This document shows, piece by piece, positions 11,082-20,514 of a stretch of 64,000 nucleotides of DNA. The stretch covers positions 21,095,566-21,159,565 of the forward strand of contig OX336340.1 in assembly GCA_946902875.1 (NCBI GenBank). The letters run 5' to 3'. Source of the DNA: Nematopogon swammerdamellus (taxonomy: Eukaryota; Arthropoda; Insecta; Lepidoptera; Adelidae). Below the pieces are notes generated by a model. That model was given only the letters and a program-made list of their open reading frames with translations. It did not search any database and was not told the origin of the DNA. Position numbers and translations under genes: made by a program. How positions within the stretch are numbered: the stretch's first letter is position 1; each line of letters opens with the position of its first letter.

Positions 11082-11484
11082 TTTTTTAGGGTTCCGTATC
11101 CGGTACGGGACCCTATTACTAAGCCTACGCCGTCGGTCTGTCTGTCTGTCTGTCTGTCTGTCCGAGGGCTGTATCTCTTTAACCGTAATATGTCCGTGGA
11201 AATTTTCACAGAATATGTGTTATTATGGCCGATATAACAACAAATAATAAAAATAAGAAAAAGTAAAAAAATCATGGGTATTCCCATAGAAGAAACTAAA
11301 AAGTATATGTACGCGCGCCATCTACTGAAAGGAGTATGAAGCGTTTTAACTAATCATGAATTTTAACTAACATGAACCATTTCATAAACACGCCATAGAT
11401 GACGTGTGTGCCGCTGACCATGACATGGCGATACGGAATCCTCGGTGCGCGAGTTCGCCTCGCACTTGGCCGGTTTTTTTTTTT
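11082..11484 (+). mobile_element. Repeat G1, near full length
   Basis: Start ttttttagggttccgtatcc, a TCTG run, gagggctgtatctcttt, gttattatggccgatataac, a gcgccatctactgaaagg-type block, and an end with cgcgagttcgcctcgcactt plus ggccgg and a T-run. Confidence 0.85.
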
Positions 11485-12000
11485 GCTTCAGCGGGATAAC
11501 GCAGCGATGTGTTTACACATCGACCTATCGTAGCGTGCGGAGCGTATAAACTGCTTATACCGTTCAATCTGCTTAGTTTGCCGCTCGCGAGGCGACGCGC
11601 GACGCGTAGCAACCTCGCGAATCCGAAATTGTTTTCATATTGCATCGCACGGCGCGCGACCTGTGCCTAAACCCGAAATGTTATTAATTTAACAACAAGG
11701 CAACTACCGCCTCCGAACAAGTCGCATCTTCTCTACGCAGAGGCTTTATTTAAAGTATATACATCGTCTAAAGTCCATGAGCTTTGTTCACCCAACGAGA
11801 GGCTGTAAATGTAAATGCTGAAACGGTTTCCGTGTTGCATTTCACTCGGCGGAACCCACGCGACGGCATCTAAGCCAATTTAACAACAAAGTAACTCGGT
11901 GATTCCCTTTTATGCTCCTAGTTACACGTCTTGGGTACTTTGGAGTTCAGTACTATCTTGCGTCTAGAGTATTCCTTTGCTTAGCATAAAAATTTAAAAT
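11485..12000. other. Unassigned sequence
   Basis: Moderately GC-rich at 11490-11660; no gene or repeat recognised. Confidence 0.4.
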
Positions 12001-12026
12001 TTTTAGGGTTCCGTACCTCAAAAGGT

Positions 12027-12360
12027 CCTACTTACTCCTACTTTCCTGTCCAAATGTCTGCACTACCCTTGTCATATTTCTTTCTCATTTACTCTCATCA
12101 CCCAAAGGTTGACTGGAAGAAATCACTTAAAGTGATAAGTCCGCCTTTGCACGCTACTGTTCTCTTGTTTCTGTGTGAATTATTGTTAGCTTCCATTCTT
12201 CTTCTGTATGTTATCTTCTGTCTTGTGTATCTCTGTGTTTTTGTGTGCAATAAAGGATTTCTATTCTATTCTATTCTATTCTATTCTATTCTATTCTATT
12301 CTATTCTATTCTATTCTATTCTATTCTATTCTATTCTATTCTATTCTATTCTATTCTATT
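12027..12360 (+). mobile_element. L-a retroposon 3' end with (ATTCT)n tail
   Basis: Flanked by a perfect 7-bp duplication aaaaggt (12020-12026 and 12361-12367). Contains cccaaaggttgactggaaga, a stem-loop-like cacttaaagtgataagtccg, and a gcaataaagg end followed by the pentamer array. Related tails: 34811-35200 and 53905-54110. Confidence 0.8.
12259..12360 (+). repeat. (ATTCT)n pentanucleotide array, ~20 units
   Basis: Pure ttcta/attct repeats start directly after the aataaa of the L-a element and stop at its target duplication, so the array is the tail of the retroposon. Confidence 0.95.
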
Positions 12361-12996
12361 AAAAGGTGGAAAAAACGGAACCTCCGGAACCGGATCACTC
12401 TTGTGTCTGTATGTCTGTCTGTCCGTTTGTCACAGCTTATTTTCTTCGAATTCACTGGACAAAAAAGTTGAAATTTGGTACATATTTAAAGTTGATGGCC
12501 CAAACACGGATGTATAGCGTAAATGAACGAATTTAGATTTTGGGCGTCAATTTTGGGGGACAAATTAGAAGTAATATTTTTTTTAATGCATCCTTTGACT
12601 TATCAATGAAAAGGGCTCGTTATTAGTAATAACGAGCCAGTAATCCATAGTTTTAAATATATTAAAGAAAATATACACAAATCAAGCTCGTATCACGCTG
12701 TATGCGCGCGCGCCATCCACCGAATAGATTATGAAGCATTTTAACTAATCATGACATTTAAAATATGAAGCATTTCATAAGAGTGGCGCTAGCCATGACA
12801 TGGCGATACGGAACCCTCGGTGCGCGAGTTCGACTCGCACCTGGCCGGTTTTTTGTAGTCCTGCGGGCTTGTAAGCTAAGCCGAAGCTACTGTCTCCGCC
12901 GCAGTGACCTACAGACAGAATCAAGTAAAATAAAACACTTGAAATAAAATCCGAACTATGGGCACCGAAAATCTTGGGCTAGTACAAACAACACCT

Positions 12997-13545
12997 TGGT
13001 GAACCAGGTGCCATGTCAGTGCTTCCCTTCGGTCGTGCGTGCCGGCTACACTGAACTGGACAGAAAACATAATTATTTACATATTCGTTTCAAACGACCT
13101 TTCAATCGGTGCGGTGGCATCAACTCGGGCGGGTTAAACCTAGAAGGTCAGAAAGGAGGGACTTTTACTTGGAATCCGAACCACGGTCAGCCTCCAACGA
13201 TCGAGCGGTCACACATCGAAGTACTGACCGCGCCCAGGTCCCTTTTCTTCTTACCTTACTTAGGTAGGGTTTATTCCGCCCGGATTGATACCACCGCACT
13301 GAGCGAAACGTCGTCGGTCGAAACGGCTATGTAAATAGTTCGTGTTTTCCGTCCAGTTCAGCCGACATGAAATGAAGGGAAGCACTGACGTGGCACCAAG
13401 TTCACCCGGTGTTATGGGCTGACATCACGGATGTTGTAGGTGATGTAGCCAACCGTGTCAGTTTCCATACAAAAAAAAAGTGTACATATGGTCGCGACTC
13501 ACGACCGACAGTCGACCGGCCGCACCACTGAGCTACCCAGGTTGT
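12997..13545 (-). mobile_element. SINE-A (minus) split by a second SINE-A
   Basis: The part at 12997-13237 runs from the body to the 5S-like block (reverse of the gtacttcgatgtgtgaccgc type). After the nested copy, 13480-13545 holds its tRNA-like head (reverse of tagctcagtggtgcggccgg). Rejoining the halves at cccag|gtgt restores the order of the full copies, so both head modules belong to one element. Confidence 0.8.
13238..13479 (+). mobile_element. SINE-A body nested inside SINE-A
   Basis: A 5'-truncated plus-strand copy from gtcccttttcttcttacctt to its interrupted A-tail (catac-A9). It lies inside the minus-strand copy between its 5S-like block and its head. Confidence 0.8.
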
Positions 13546-14589
13546 TTCCATTGGGCAACCCGAATTTCATATCAGAAATGCACTTATGAAACTTGAATAT
13601 GTTACATAGTTCAGTTATATTAACCTTTCGTAATATATTGATGGGGTTAAAGTGACCCACTTCGCTTAACTCACCTTTATACAGCTCTTTGTACTACAGG
13701 CGACGTTCATCGGCCCCCGCCTCCTGGTACCGCATCCGCCCCCGCACCGCACCGCCCGACGCGACGTGCCTGTACTATAAATTAGTAGAGGACAAGCTGA
13801 CGCCTTCGGTTGACGTATTCATCCAAGGCTAAAGGTCCTGACATTTGATGGCCGCTGACCGGGCCTGAAAATGGAGTGAAAATTTAGGTTCGAAAGGCTA
13901 TATCAACGATTCAACACCATATGGCGCGGTCGCCACCGTATGGCAAATTCTAAAGATTTGGATTCGGATATTTATTTCGCCATAAAGAACACGCAACATT
14001 AACGATATTTCATTGAGACATATGCATATTCAGTATGGTTCGTCATAATTTTTTTTTTGTCATGTCTCGTTCAGCAATGCAATCTATAATAAGGAAGAAC
14101 CGGGTAAGAAACCTTATAGAGCTTTTTTTTTTAAACATAACTTACATACTAAGTTTTAATTACATTTGTTAAATGTAACATACTATGTCTAAGTAACTCT
14201 GCACAAAGCACTGCACTGCACTATTTTTGCGTGTTTACAATAAGGAATACATATTATTTATTTATTATTTTTGGATTACATATTACAAGTTGTTGTTTCT
14301 TAAACTAAACACAGTTTGTTTCATAAGACCACAACATAATTTAACGGATTAACTTATTATAACTAACGATAGGTACTTATTTGCCTTATTTTATTATTTT
14401 GACGTGTAATGTTAATGTACGTATGAATGTGTGTGTGTGCGTACGTGCGTGCGTGTGTGTGTGTGTGTGTGTGTGGTGCATATATGTATGCATGTGTGTG
14501 TGTAGGAATGTGAAGTTTATTCATTGTAATTTTTCGTTAGCCTAAAGTTTTTTTTATTACTAGCTTTTGCCTGCGACTTCGCTCGCGTT
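13546..14589. other. Unassigned sequence with a (GT)n stretch
   Basis: 13680-13800 is GC-rich. About 14270-14520 resembles the minus-strand LINE-tail and GT-rich structure seen at 20515-20832. GT/GC-rich microsatellite at about 14428-14510. No gene. Confidence 0.45.
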
Positions 14590-14718
14590 AAATTCAGTGT
14601 AGCCGACATGGAATGAAGGGAAGCACTGACATGGCACCTAGTTCACCCGGTGTTATGGGCTGGCGTCACGGATGTTGTAGGTGATGTAGCCAACCGTGTC
14701 ACTTTCCATAAAAAAAAT
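14590..14718 (+). mobile_element. SINE-A 3' fragment
   Basis: Starts at aaattcagtgtagccgacat and runs to gtcactttccat plus A7. The upstream tgcctgcgacttcgctcgcg is a common lepidopteran repeat motif. Confidence 0.8.
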
Positions 14719-15442
14719 TAAAAAAAAATCGTATTTAAAAAGAAGAAGGTAAGTAAGCCCGCTACCGTACCCTCATTTCGGCGCGCAGAACAATTTCGAT
14801 TTGTATGAGATGAGAGCCACGTCTGAGCGTAACCGGAACTGAATTTTATTTAGCCTATCCTTTATCTCGTATAGGTAAATGTGCTTGAACTAAGTTTCAT
14901 CGAATTCAGATGATCGGTTTAAGAGTTATGAAGGAACATACTTTTTATTTATTTATTTTATTTATTTTATTAGGGATTTACATACAGAAAATATTTCTAA
15001 AAATCGTCAATTTAGTTTTAGTATCATACATAGAGTATACAAACTCAGTATCTCATAAAACAAAGTAACTTACTCTATGACCATCCCTTACAGATGTATT
15101 ATTTATTAGTATTGATTGATATAGATATATTTATGGTAGGTACTTTGCGTATAGATATAATTACTATTAATTCAACGATGCCTTTATTAAAAACTACAAT
15201 ATACTGAGGAAGTTGAGCCCTTATTCCTTTACAAAGAGCTTACAAGGAGTTAAGCTCCTTGTCGCCGACACTAAAAGCGAGAACGACCATCATAAAGGAT
15301 AAGAGCACATAAGTATAGAATAATCTTTGAAAATTATTGCCTTTTAATTACCAGTCCTACATTGCACAAATCCACTTCTTTGAAATGACAATCTTTCTCT
15401 TAGACCCTTATATGTAGTAGATTTAGTGAAGCTCGCACTATC
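14719..15442. other. Unassigned sequence
   Basis: About 14885-15040 duplicates a piece near 2938-3080. No gene supported. Confidence 0.4.
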
Positions 15443-15831
15443 GCCGGCCTCGCTAGCTCAGTGGTGAGATTGTTCGACCGTCGGTCGTGATCATAAGCAC
15501 ACCTGGGCGCGGTTAGTACTTGGATGGGTGACCGTTCCACCGTTCAAGGCTGACCGTGGTTCATATTCCACTTAAAACTGTAGTTCCCTTCCCTTCTTAC
15601 CTTACTATAATAGGTGGTAGGGTACCAACCCACTCCGGGTTGGTACCACCACCGCACCAAATGAAAGGTCGGTTGAAGCGGATATGTAAATACTTCGTGT
15701 TTTCCGTCCAGTTCACTGTAGCCGGCACGACCGAAGGAAAGCACTGACATGGCACCTAGTTCAGCAGAGTGTTATGGGCTGACATCACGGATGTAGTAGG
15801 TGATGTAGCTAACTAAGTAATTTTCATAAAC
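15443..15831 (+). mobile_element. SINE-A, full-length copy with tRNA-like and 5S-like head
   Basis: Head: tRNA A-box-like tagctcagtgg at 15454-15464; 5S-like gcgcggttagtacttggatg at 15507-15526, matching the intermediate element and box C of animal 5S rRNA genes; and a drifted B-box-like ggttcatattcc at 15558-15569. The body follows through ggtaccaccaccgcaccaaa and ttccgtccagttcactgtag to the tail. A second, divergent SINE body follows directly. Confidence 0.9.
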
Positions 15832-15832
15832 A

Positions 15833-16090
15833 AGGTCCCTTCCCTTGCCCCTTACTAGGTGGTAGGCTCAAACTGTAGCCGACTGGGTTGGTACCACCGT
15901 ACTGGATGTAAGATGGCCGCATAGCAGCCTCGGTTGTGTTCTCCTTTAGTCCAGTATAGCCAGCTATCCAGGGAAGTCTCCGGTATGGCACGCACCTTCT
16001 CGAGGTGATATTGGCTTGTCAGCACGTGCTTTGGCCCCTCCGACTCAGCCAACCATAACGGATTACATAAAAAAAAAAAAACAAAAAAAA
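15833..16090 (+). mobile_element. SINE-A-related divergent body (subfamily A2)
   Basis: Starts ggtcccttcccttgcccctt, shares ttggtaccaccgtactggat and gtccagtatagcc with SINE-A, but then differs (tccagggaagtctccggtat, ctcgaggtgatattggcttg) and ends in a long A tail. A reversed piece is at 47050-47105. Confidence 0.7.
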
Positions 16091-16471
16091 TAATCTTGAT
16101 ATCTGTATTTCTGTGAACACTTTCGTCTATCTATTCTAACGGTTTATCTCACAAAAACCTATAATTTTCACCAAAAATCGTTCGAGTTCAGATATAACCG
16201 ATGGCCGTTTGATCCGAATCATTAGGAAATTGAAAGCGCTTGACAGAAACGGTTCAAAAGCTTCACAGTAATTTAGGAGAGTGTGTACTCTTTGAGTGAG
16301 GATTTGGTGGTACCCCTGTTCCCAGAATATTCCTCTGTGCAGAAGGAGGTTCTATCTTCGATGGATTGTACTGCTTCTGAGAGATAAGTCGTATTGAGCT
16401 GGTGGATGTAGAAAGAAAAGGGTTAAATAACATCACCAGAGATGATATTAGAGATGCATTTTAAATGCATT
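16091..16471. other. Unassigned sequence
   Basis: No gene or recognised repeat. Confidence 0.4.
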
Positions 16472-16605
16472 TTTAACCGACTTCAAAAAAGGAGGAGGTT
16501 CTATGTTTGGCTGTATGTATTTTTTTTTTATGTATGTTCAGCAATATCTTCCCCAATTGTGAACCGATTTCGATGATTCTTTTTTTGTTCGGTTCAGTCT
16601 AGCTC
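16472..16605 (+). mobile_element. End of the aaccgacttcaaaaaaggagg element
   Basis: Starts taaccgacttcaaaaaagga and includes a gtgaaccgatttcgatga block, an end sequence that I recognise as common in lepidopteran genomes. The remainder is replaced by a foldback region. Confidence 0.6.
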
Positions 16606-16757
16606 CAAGGTGGTCCCATTTTTTTTGGTCAAGATTGGAATGGACAGCGATTCCGCCGAGTACATTATTTTGGTCAAGATCGGATTGGAAAGCGAGGCGG
16701 AATCACGAGGCCGAAGGCCGAGCGATTCCGCCGAGTACATTAATAGCAAATAAAAAT

Positions 16758-16975
16758 TACTAAAAAAACTGTGAAATAAAAAACTATTCAAAAAAATATA
16801 AAAACCGCCTTCAAAAATGTATGAAATAAAAAAATAAAAATCGAACCCTAGAGTTGAAGGCGGTGGTGCTAAAGCAAGCAAAAATAACCGACCGCCTTCA
16901 ACTCTAGGGTTCGATTTTTATTTTTTTATTTCATACATTTTTGAAGGCGGTTTTTATATTTTTTTTTTAGTATAT
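16758..16975. repeat. Foldback element, ~75-bp arms
   Basis: Arms at about 16791-16864 and 16890-16968 are nearly perfectly complementary (aaaaccgccttcaaaaatgt to agagttgaaggcggt and its reverse), separated by ~25 bp. Nearby 16620-16740 carries repeats of the gaggccgaaggccgagc motif that recurs near 39600. Confidence 0.85.
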
Positions 16976-17129
16976 GGATAAGCCAGCACCCTCACATGAC
17001 TAATGTTCCTTTGAATATTATCTACAATAATAATTTGTAGGTTGTAAAAGCTCGGGAACGTAACTGAGATCGGAGGACAGAATGGAGGAGGTATTTATTT
17101 TGTAGTACTTAGGGCTTTTAGTTATTCAT

Positions 17130-17282
17130 TTTTAAGGTTCCGTAACCATCATCATCATCATCATCATCAGCCTGTATCGGTCCACTGCTGGACATAGGCC
17201 TCCGTAACCATACGGAAGCCTATTACTAAGCCTACCTACACCGCCTGTCTGTCTGTTAGACTCGCACTTGGCCGCTTTTTAC
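17130..17282 (+). mobile_element. Repeat G fragment with internal deletion
   Basis: Has the ttaaggttccgtaacca start, ttactaagcctacctacacc, and then jumps to gactcgcacttggccgcttt. Split by the 52-bp LINE tail at 17149-17200. Confidence 0.7.
17149..17200 (-). mobile_element. Minimal L-c LINE 3' tail with 10-bp TSD
   Basis: A 52-bp insertion, (ATC)n then cagcctgtatcggtccactg and gctggacatagg, flanked by perfect tccgtaacca repeats at 17139-17148 and 17201-17210. This is an extreme 5' truncation. Confidence 0.85.
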
Positions 17283-17326
17283 CGTCCGAAACTTCCCTCT
17301 AAAGGATGACTGCAAATGTCTCACCT

Positions 17327-17745
17327 GAAGACGACACGGAAGTTAACTTACTCCATACAAAATCGTCTTTCGGCTTTTATGTTTTCTAGCCCCCTAAACC
17401 CTATACGATTTTACAATTTTTTTTTCTTGTCTTAAAGACAGTCCTATCTACGTTCCTGTCATTGTTTGTTTAAAGAGGAAATATACCTACAACACCGGAG
17501 CTAAAAATTTATATTTCGACCGAAAACATTTGAATTTTGAATTTTTTTATATCATGAATTTCATTAAGCTTTATTGAGTAATCACTTTAGATATTCAAAA
17601 AATAATAAGACAGGAACATAGATCAGACTCTTCTCATTACAAAAAAAAGAGAAATTGTAAAAATCGGATAAGGCTTAAAGGGGGTAAAAACATAAATTCC
17701 GAAAGACGATTTTGTATGAAGAAAGTTAACTTCTGTCTCGTCTTA
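17327..17745. repeat. MITE-like element with ~90-bp inverted ends
   Basis: Left end gaagacgacacggaagttaa with ccatacaaaatcgtctttcg is mirrored at the right by gaaagacgattttgtatgaa and ttaacttctgtctcgtctta. The arms are imperfect and the interior is AT-rich and non-coding. Confidence 0.7.
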
Positions 17746-17767
17746 AGAATGATTATACTTTACTAGA

Positions 17768-18082
17768 GGTCGAATTATCGGTAGAAAAGGCTATGTAAAT
17801 AGTTTGTGTTTTCCGTCCAGTTCAGTGTAGCCGGCACGACCGAAGGCACCTAGCTCACCCTGTGTTATGGGCTGACATTTTTTTTTTTCTACTTTATGAA
17901 ATAGGGCTTTAGCCGACTGTCGACTATGCCAGCCCCATCGTAACTGCTAAACAATCTCTAGCCTCTGAGGCCTAGAGATGCTTGGAAAAATGTAGTGAGC
18001 ACTATGCATTTTTCCGTAAGGGGCTCACCATGCGCTGACATCACAGATGTTGTAGGTCACGTAGCCAACCGTGTCAGTTTAA
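17768..18082 (+). mobile_element. SINE-A body split by an unknown element
   Basis: Left part to gggctgacat (17869-17878); right part from gcgctgacat (18032-18041) through the agccaaccgtgtcagttt tail. The block from aagggaagcactgacatgg is partly deleted. Confidence 0.75.
17879..18031 (-). mobile_element. Unidentified ~153-bp retroposon-like insert
   Basis: Begins with a T-run (the A tail of a minus-strand insert) and is flanked by a 10-bp target duplication gggctgacat/gcgctgacat. The interior (gcctctgaggcctagagatg) matches no other sequence I noticed in the window. Confidence 0.6.
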
Positions 18083-18437
18083 AGAAAAAATACTATATAT
18101 CTATGCAACGACTGTGTGACCTAACAAACCAACCGTCTGTAAAAAGCGATCCATTCATTTTGTCCATGCTTGCTTGTTACGATACCCTAACGATACGAAG
18201 AAAAAACGTCACAATTTCTAGAATGTCCGAGTGAGGGCTGTGTCGCTTCCCGGCACTGTTGCCCGAGAGAGGGACAATATCAAAACGATACATTCGCTCC
18301 TTTATTTGGAATGTTTGCGCGAGTTTGATTGAGTACGTAGTTCCCGAATAGCCTTACGCACTTCGGCCAATGTTATTGTTTGGGAGACTGGAGCTCTCCC
18401 GAAGGAATTGACGGAAGCCGGAACAGAACGAGATAGA

Positions 18438-18917
18438 GTTACCCTTTGGTTCAAATGTTGTTAGTTAATATCCAGCGGTGCCATTTTAGGGTTCCGCATA
18501 CAGTTACCCTTTAGGTCAAATGTTGTTAGTATCCAGCGGTGCCATTTTAGGGTTCCGCATAGAGTTACCCTTTAGGTCAAATGTTGTTAGTTAAATATCC
18601 AGCGGTGCTATTTTAGGGTTCCGCATACAGTTACCTTTAGGTCAAATGTTGTTAGTTAAATATTCAGCGGTGCCATTTTAGGGTGCCGCATACAGTTACC
18701 CTTTAGGTCAAATGTTGTTAGTTAAATATCCAGCGGTGCAATTTTAGGGTTCCGCATACAGTTACCCTTTAGGTCAAATGTTGTTAGTTAAATATCCAGC
18801 GGTGCCATTTTAGGGTTCCGCATACAGTTACCCTTTAGGTCAAATGTTGTTAGTTAAATATCCAGCGGTGCCATTTTAGGGTACCGCATACAGTTACCCT
18901 TTAGGTAAAATGTTGTT
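18438..18917 (+). repeat. ~66-bp tandem array, 7 units plus partial
   Basis: Units start at 18438, 18503, 18564, 18630, 18695, 18761, 18827 and 18893. Each carries gttaccctttaggtcaaatg, ccagcggtgccattttaggg and ttccgcata. Spacing of 61-66 bp without distinct spacers argues against a CRISPR-type array. The last unit runs into a SINE-A tail at tgttgttatggg. Confidence 0.9.
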
Positions 18918-18978
18918 ATGGGCTGAAATCACGGATGTTGTAGGTGATGTAGCCAAAAGTGTCAGTTTTCATAAAAAA
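18914..18978 (+). mobile_element. SINE-A tail fused to the tandem array
   Basis: tgttatgggctgaaatcacg through gtgtcagttttcat and an A tail. No TSD is visible at the junction. Confidence 0.7.
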
Positions 18979-18984
18979 AAATTA

Positions 18985-19320
18985 AAAGTGATTGTTAGCT
19001 ATGTTTGTAATCAAGTAATTGAGTAATAAAAAAAGTATTATATTAGAAAATGGACCTATTTGCATGCGGTCTCTTTAAAAAAGCTTGAAATAAAGTTAAA
19101 TTACAAATTTAAAAAACCCCCGGCTCTTAAAAAGTCTAAAATAATTTCCGTTTACTTACTTAAAGGAGTCGGGGGACCGCTAAGTAAATAAAATATAAAA
19201 AAACTCAGAGCTGCGCGGGAATTTACTTAGCGGTTCCTCGACTCCTTTAAGTGAGTAAACGGAAATTATTTTTGACTTTTTAAGGGTCGGGGATTTTTAA
19301 ATTTGTTATTTAACGTTTTA
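18985..19320 (+). repeat. Foldback F
   Basis: Left extension gctatgtttgtaatcaagta and gcatgcggt, then the palindromic core (19092-19318): arms with aataatttccgtttacttac, aaggagtcgggggaccgcta and the reverse, around a central gagctgcgcggga. Other copies: 24844-25290, 30373-31052 and 60361-61230. Confidence 0.85.
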
Positions 19321-19399
19321 CACTACTGTTTAAGACTGCAATTTTTTTTTTATTGACACAGCGACATATGGCGCCGAGCCACCCATAAAGTGTCTAACG

Positions 19400-19845
19400 A
19401 AGCCCATGGACATTAGGTCGTATGCGCGGGTTGCGAATGCCATGCCGGCCTGACAGGTGCCCATTCACGCCCCTCTTGAAGGACCCGAGACTGTACTTGG
19501 GGGGAAATATATGGCAGGGAAAGCGTTCCAGAGTTTACCGGTTCTGTAGAGGAAAGATCTGCAGAATCGATTGGTACGCATCCGCGGTAAGTCCAGCGTG
19601 TAGGGATGCAATCCCTGCCCAATGCGCGTGGTGCGAAGGTGGAAAGGGGACGGCGGGATCGCATTAAACAGCTCCTCCGAGCATTCCCCATGGAATAAGC
19701 GATAGAACACACTTAGGGAGCCGACATCCCTACGGTGTTGCAGTGGTTCTAGATCGCAGGACACTTCGGGGTCACCTACTAGTCGCACGAGTCGACGATG
19801 CAATGTCGAAAATAATTCCATTGTCGTGTTCAGGGGAATCAATAC
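19400..19845 (-). pseudogene. LINE ORF2 C-terminal relic
   Basis: The minus-strand translation from about 19842 contains HRRDVGSLSVFYRLFHGECS, then a P-rich stretch, RFCRSFLYRTGKLWNAFPA and FPPS, the typical domain after the reverse transcriptase of jockey/CR1-like LINEs. A frame change near 19490 shifts the last part into another frame ending near 19413. No reverse-transcriptase catalytic core is present, so it is 5'-truncated. A T-run near 19341 fits the reversed poly(A) end. Confidence 0.75.
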
Positions 19846-20120
19846 TAACGTTAGGAGGGAAACGTTAGGTTAGGTTAGGAAGGCACCCCAAAGGCACGTC
19901 TATCCGCTTCACCATACTTCACCATATCGTTGTCGGCGGAGGGCTCTCCACTCGTAAGCCACTTATCCTCGAAACAACCGAAAAATATTCTCATTTCTTC
20001 CAAACATTCATCACGCAACTTTTGGGAGTTTCGATGACTATTTCAAACATGAACATAAGTATGTATATAATGTATAAGGCTATCTAGAATTATACTTACA
20101 GCTGATCCACTTAATTAATA

Positions 20121-20345
20121 AGTCTTTGTAGTCAGAACTCTCAGTAAAATTGTTAATCGTGCTCTCAAGCTGTGTTTTTGATAGATTGCAGGCGGTGTTA
20201 TTTGGCTAGCCATTAAAATGGTGGAAATAATATGTATGAAAAAAAATACCCTGCAAAGTTTCTTGCAAAGTTTCGAACCGAATACGACAAATTGTGCCAA
20301 GGTCGAGTGCACATTTACTGCCTTAAAATGATCAATAAACAATAT
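20121..20345 (+). mobile_element. L-b LINE 3' tail
   Basis: tcagaactctcagtaaaatt, gtgctctcaagctgtgtttt, taccctgcaaagtttcttgc and a tcaataaacaat end. A short internal duplication of tttcttgcaaag is visible. Confidence 0.65.
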
Positions 20346-20514
20346 GAGTATACTTACAACAGGTGTATTGCCGATGTGTAGGGAGGCGATGGCTGGTACT
20401 GTTGTGGCAGTGGTCGTGGATATATTCATATAATTTCATATTAAAATGTTTTAACTTTTTCATGAATTGCTGCATCTCTCATAAATTTTGCAATATGCAG
20501 TCTTTGAATGATGA

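Larger units (their letters stand above)
12001..12857 (+). mobile_element. G2/G1 mosaic element, interrupted by a retroposon
   Basis: Left end ttttagggttccgtacctca and the middle to about 12700 are of the G2 type (gttgatggcccaaacacgga, ttttgggggacaaattagaa). From about 12701 the sequence is G1 (gcgcgccatccaccgaatag, agccatgacatggcgatacg) to the gagttcgactcgcacctggc end. The element is split at 12027-12360 by a retroposon. Confidence 0.75.

Noticed and set aside
12054..12362. 102-codon hydrophobic frame that could be mistaken for a membrane protein
   Set aside because: Half of it is the (ATTCT)n array and the rest is the L-a retroposon tail, a known insertion with a TSD.
15500..15540. 5S rRNA gene
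   Set aside because: Only the internal control region resembles 5S; the outer helices and total length do not match, and the same block recurs in every SINE-A copy.
18438..18917. CRISPR-like array
   Set aside because: Whole ~66-bp units repeat with no unique spacers, in a eukaryotic transposon-rich context.
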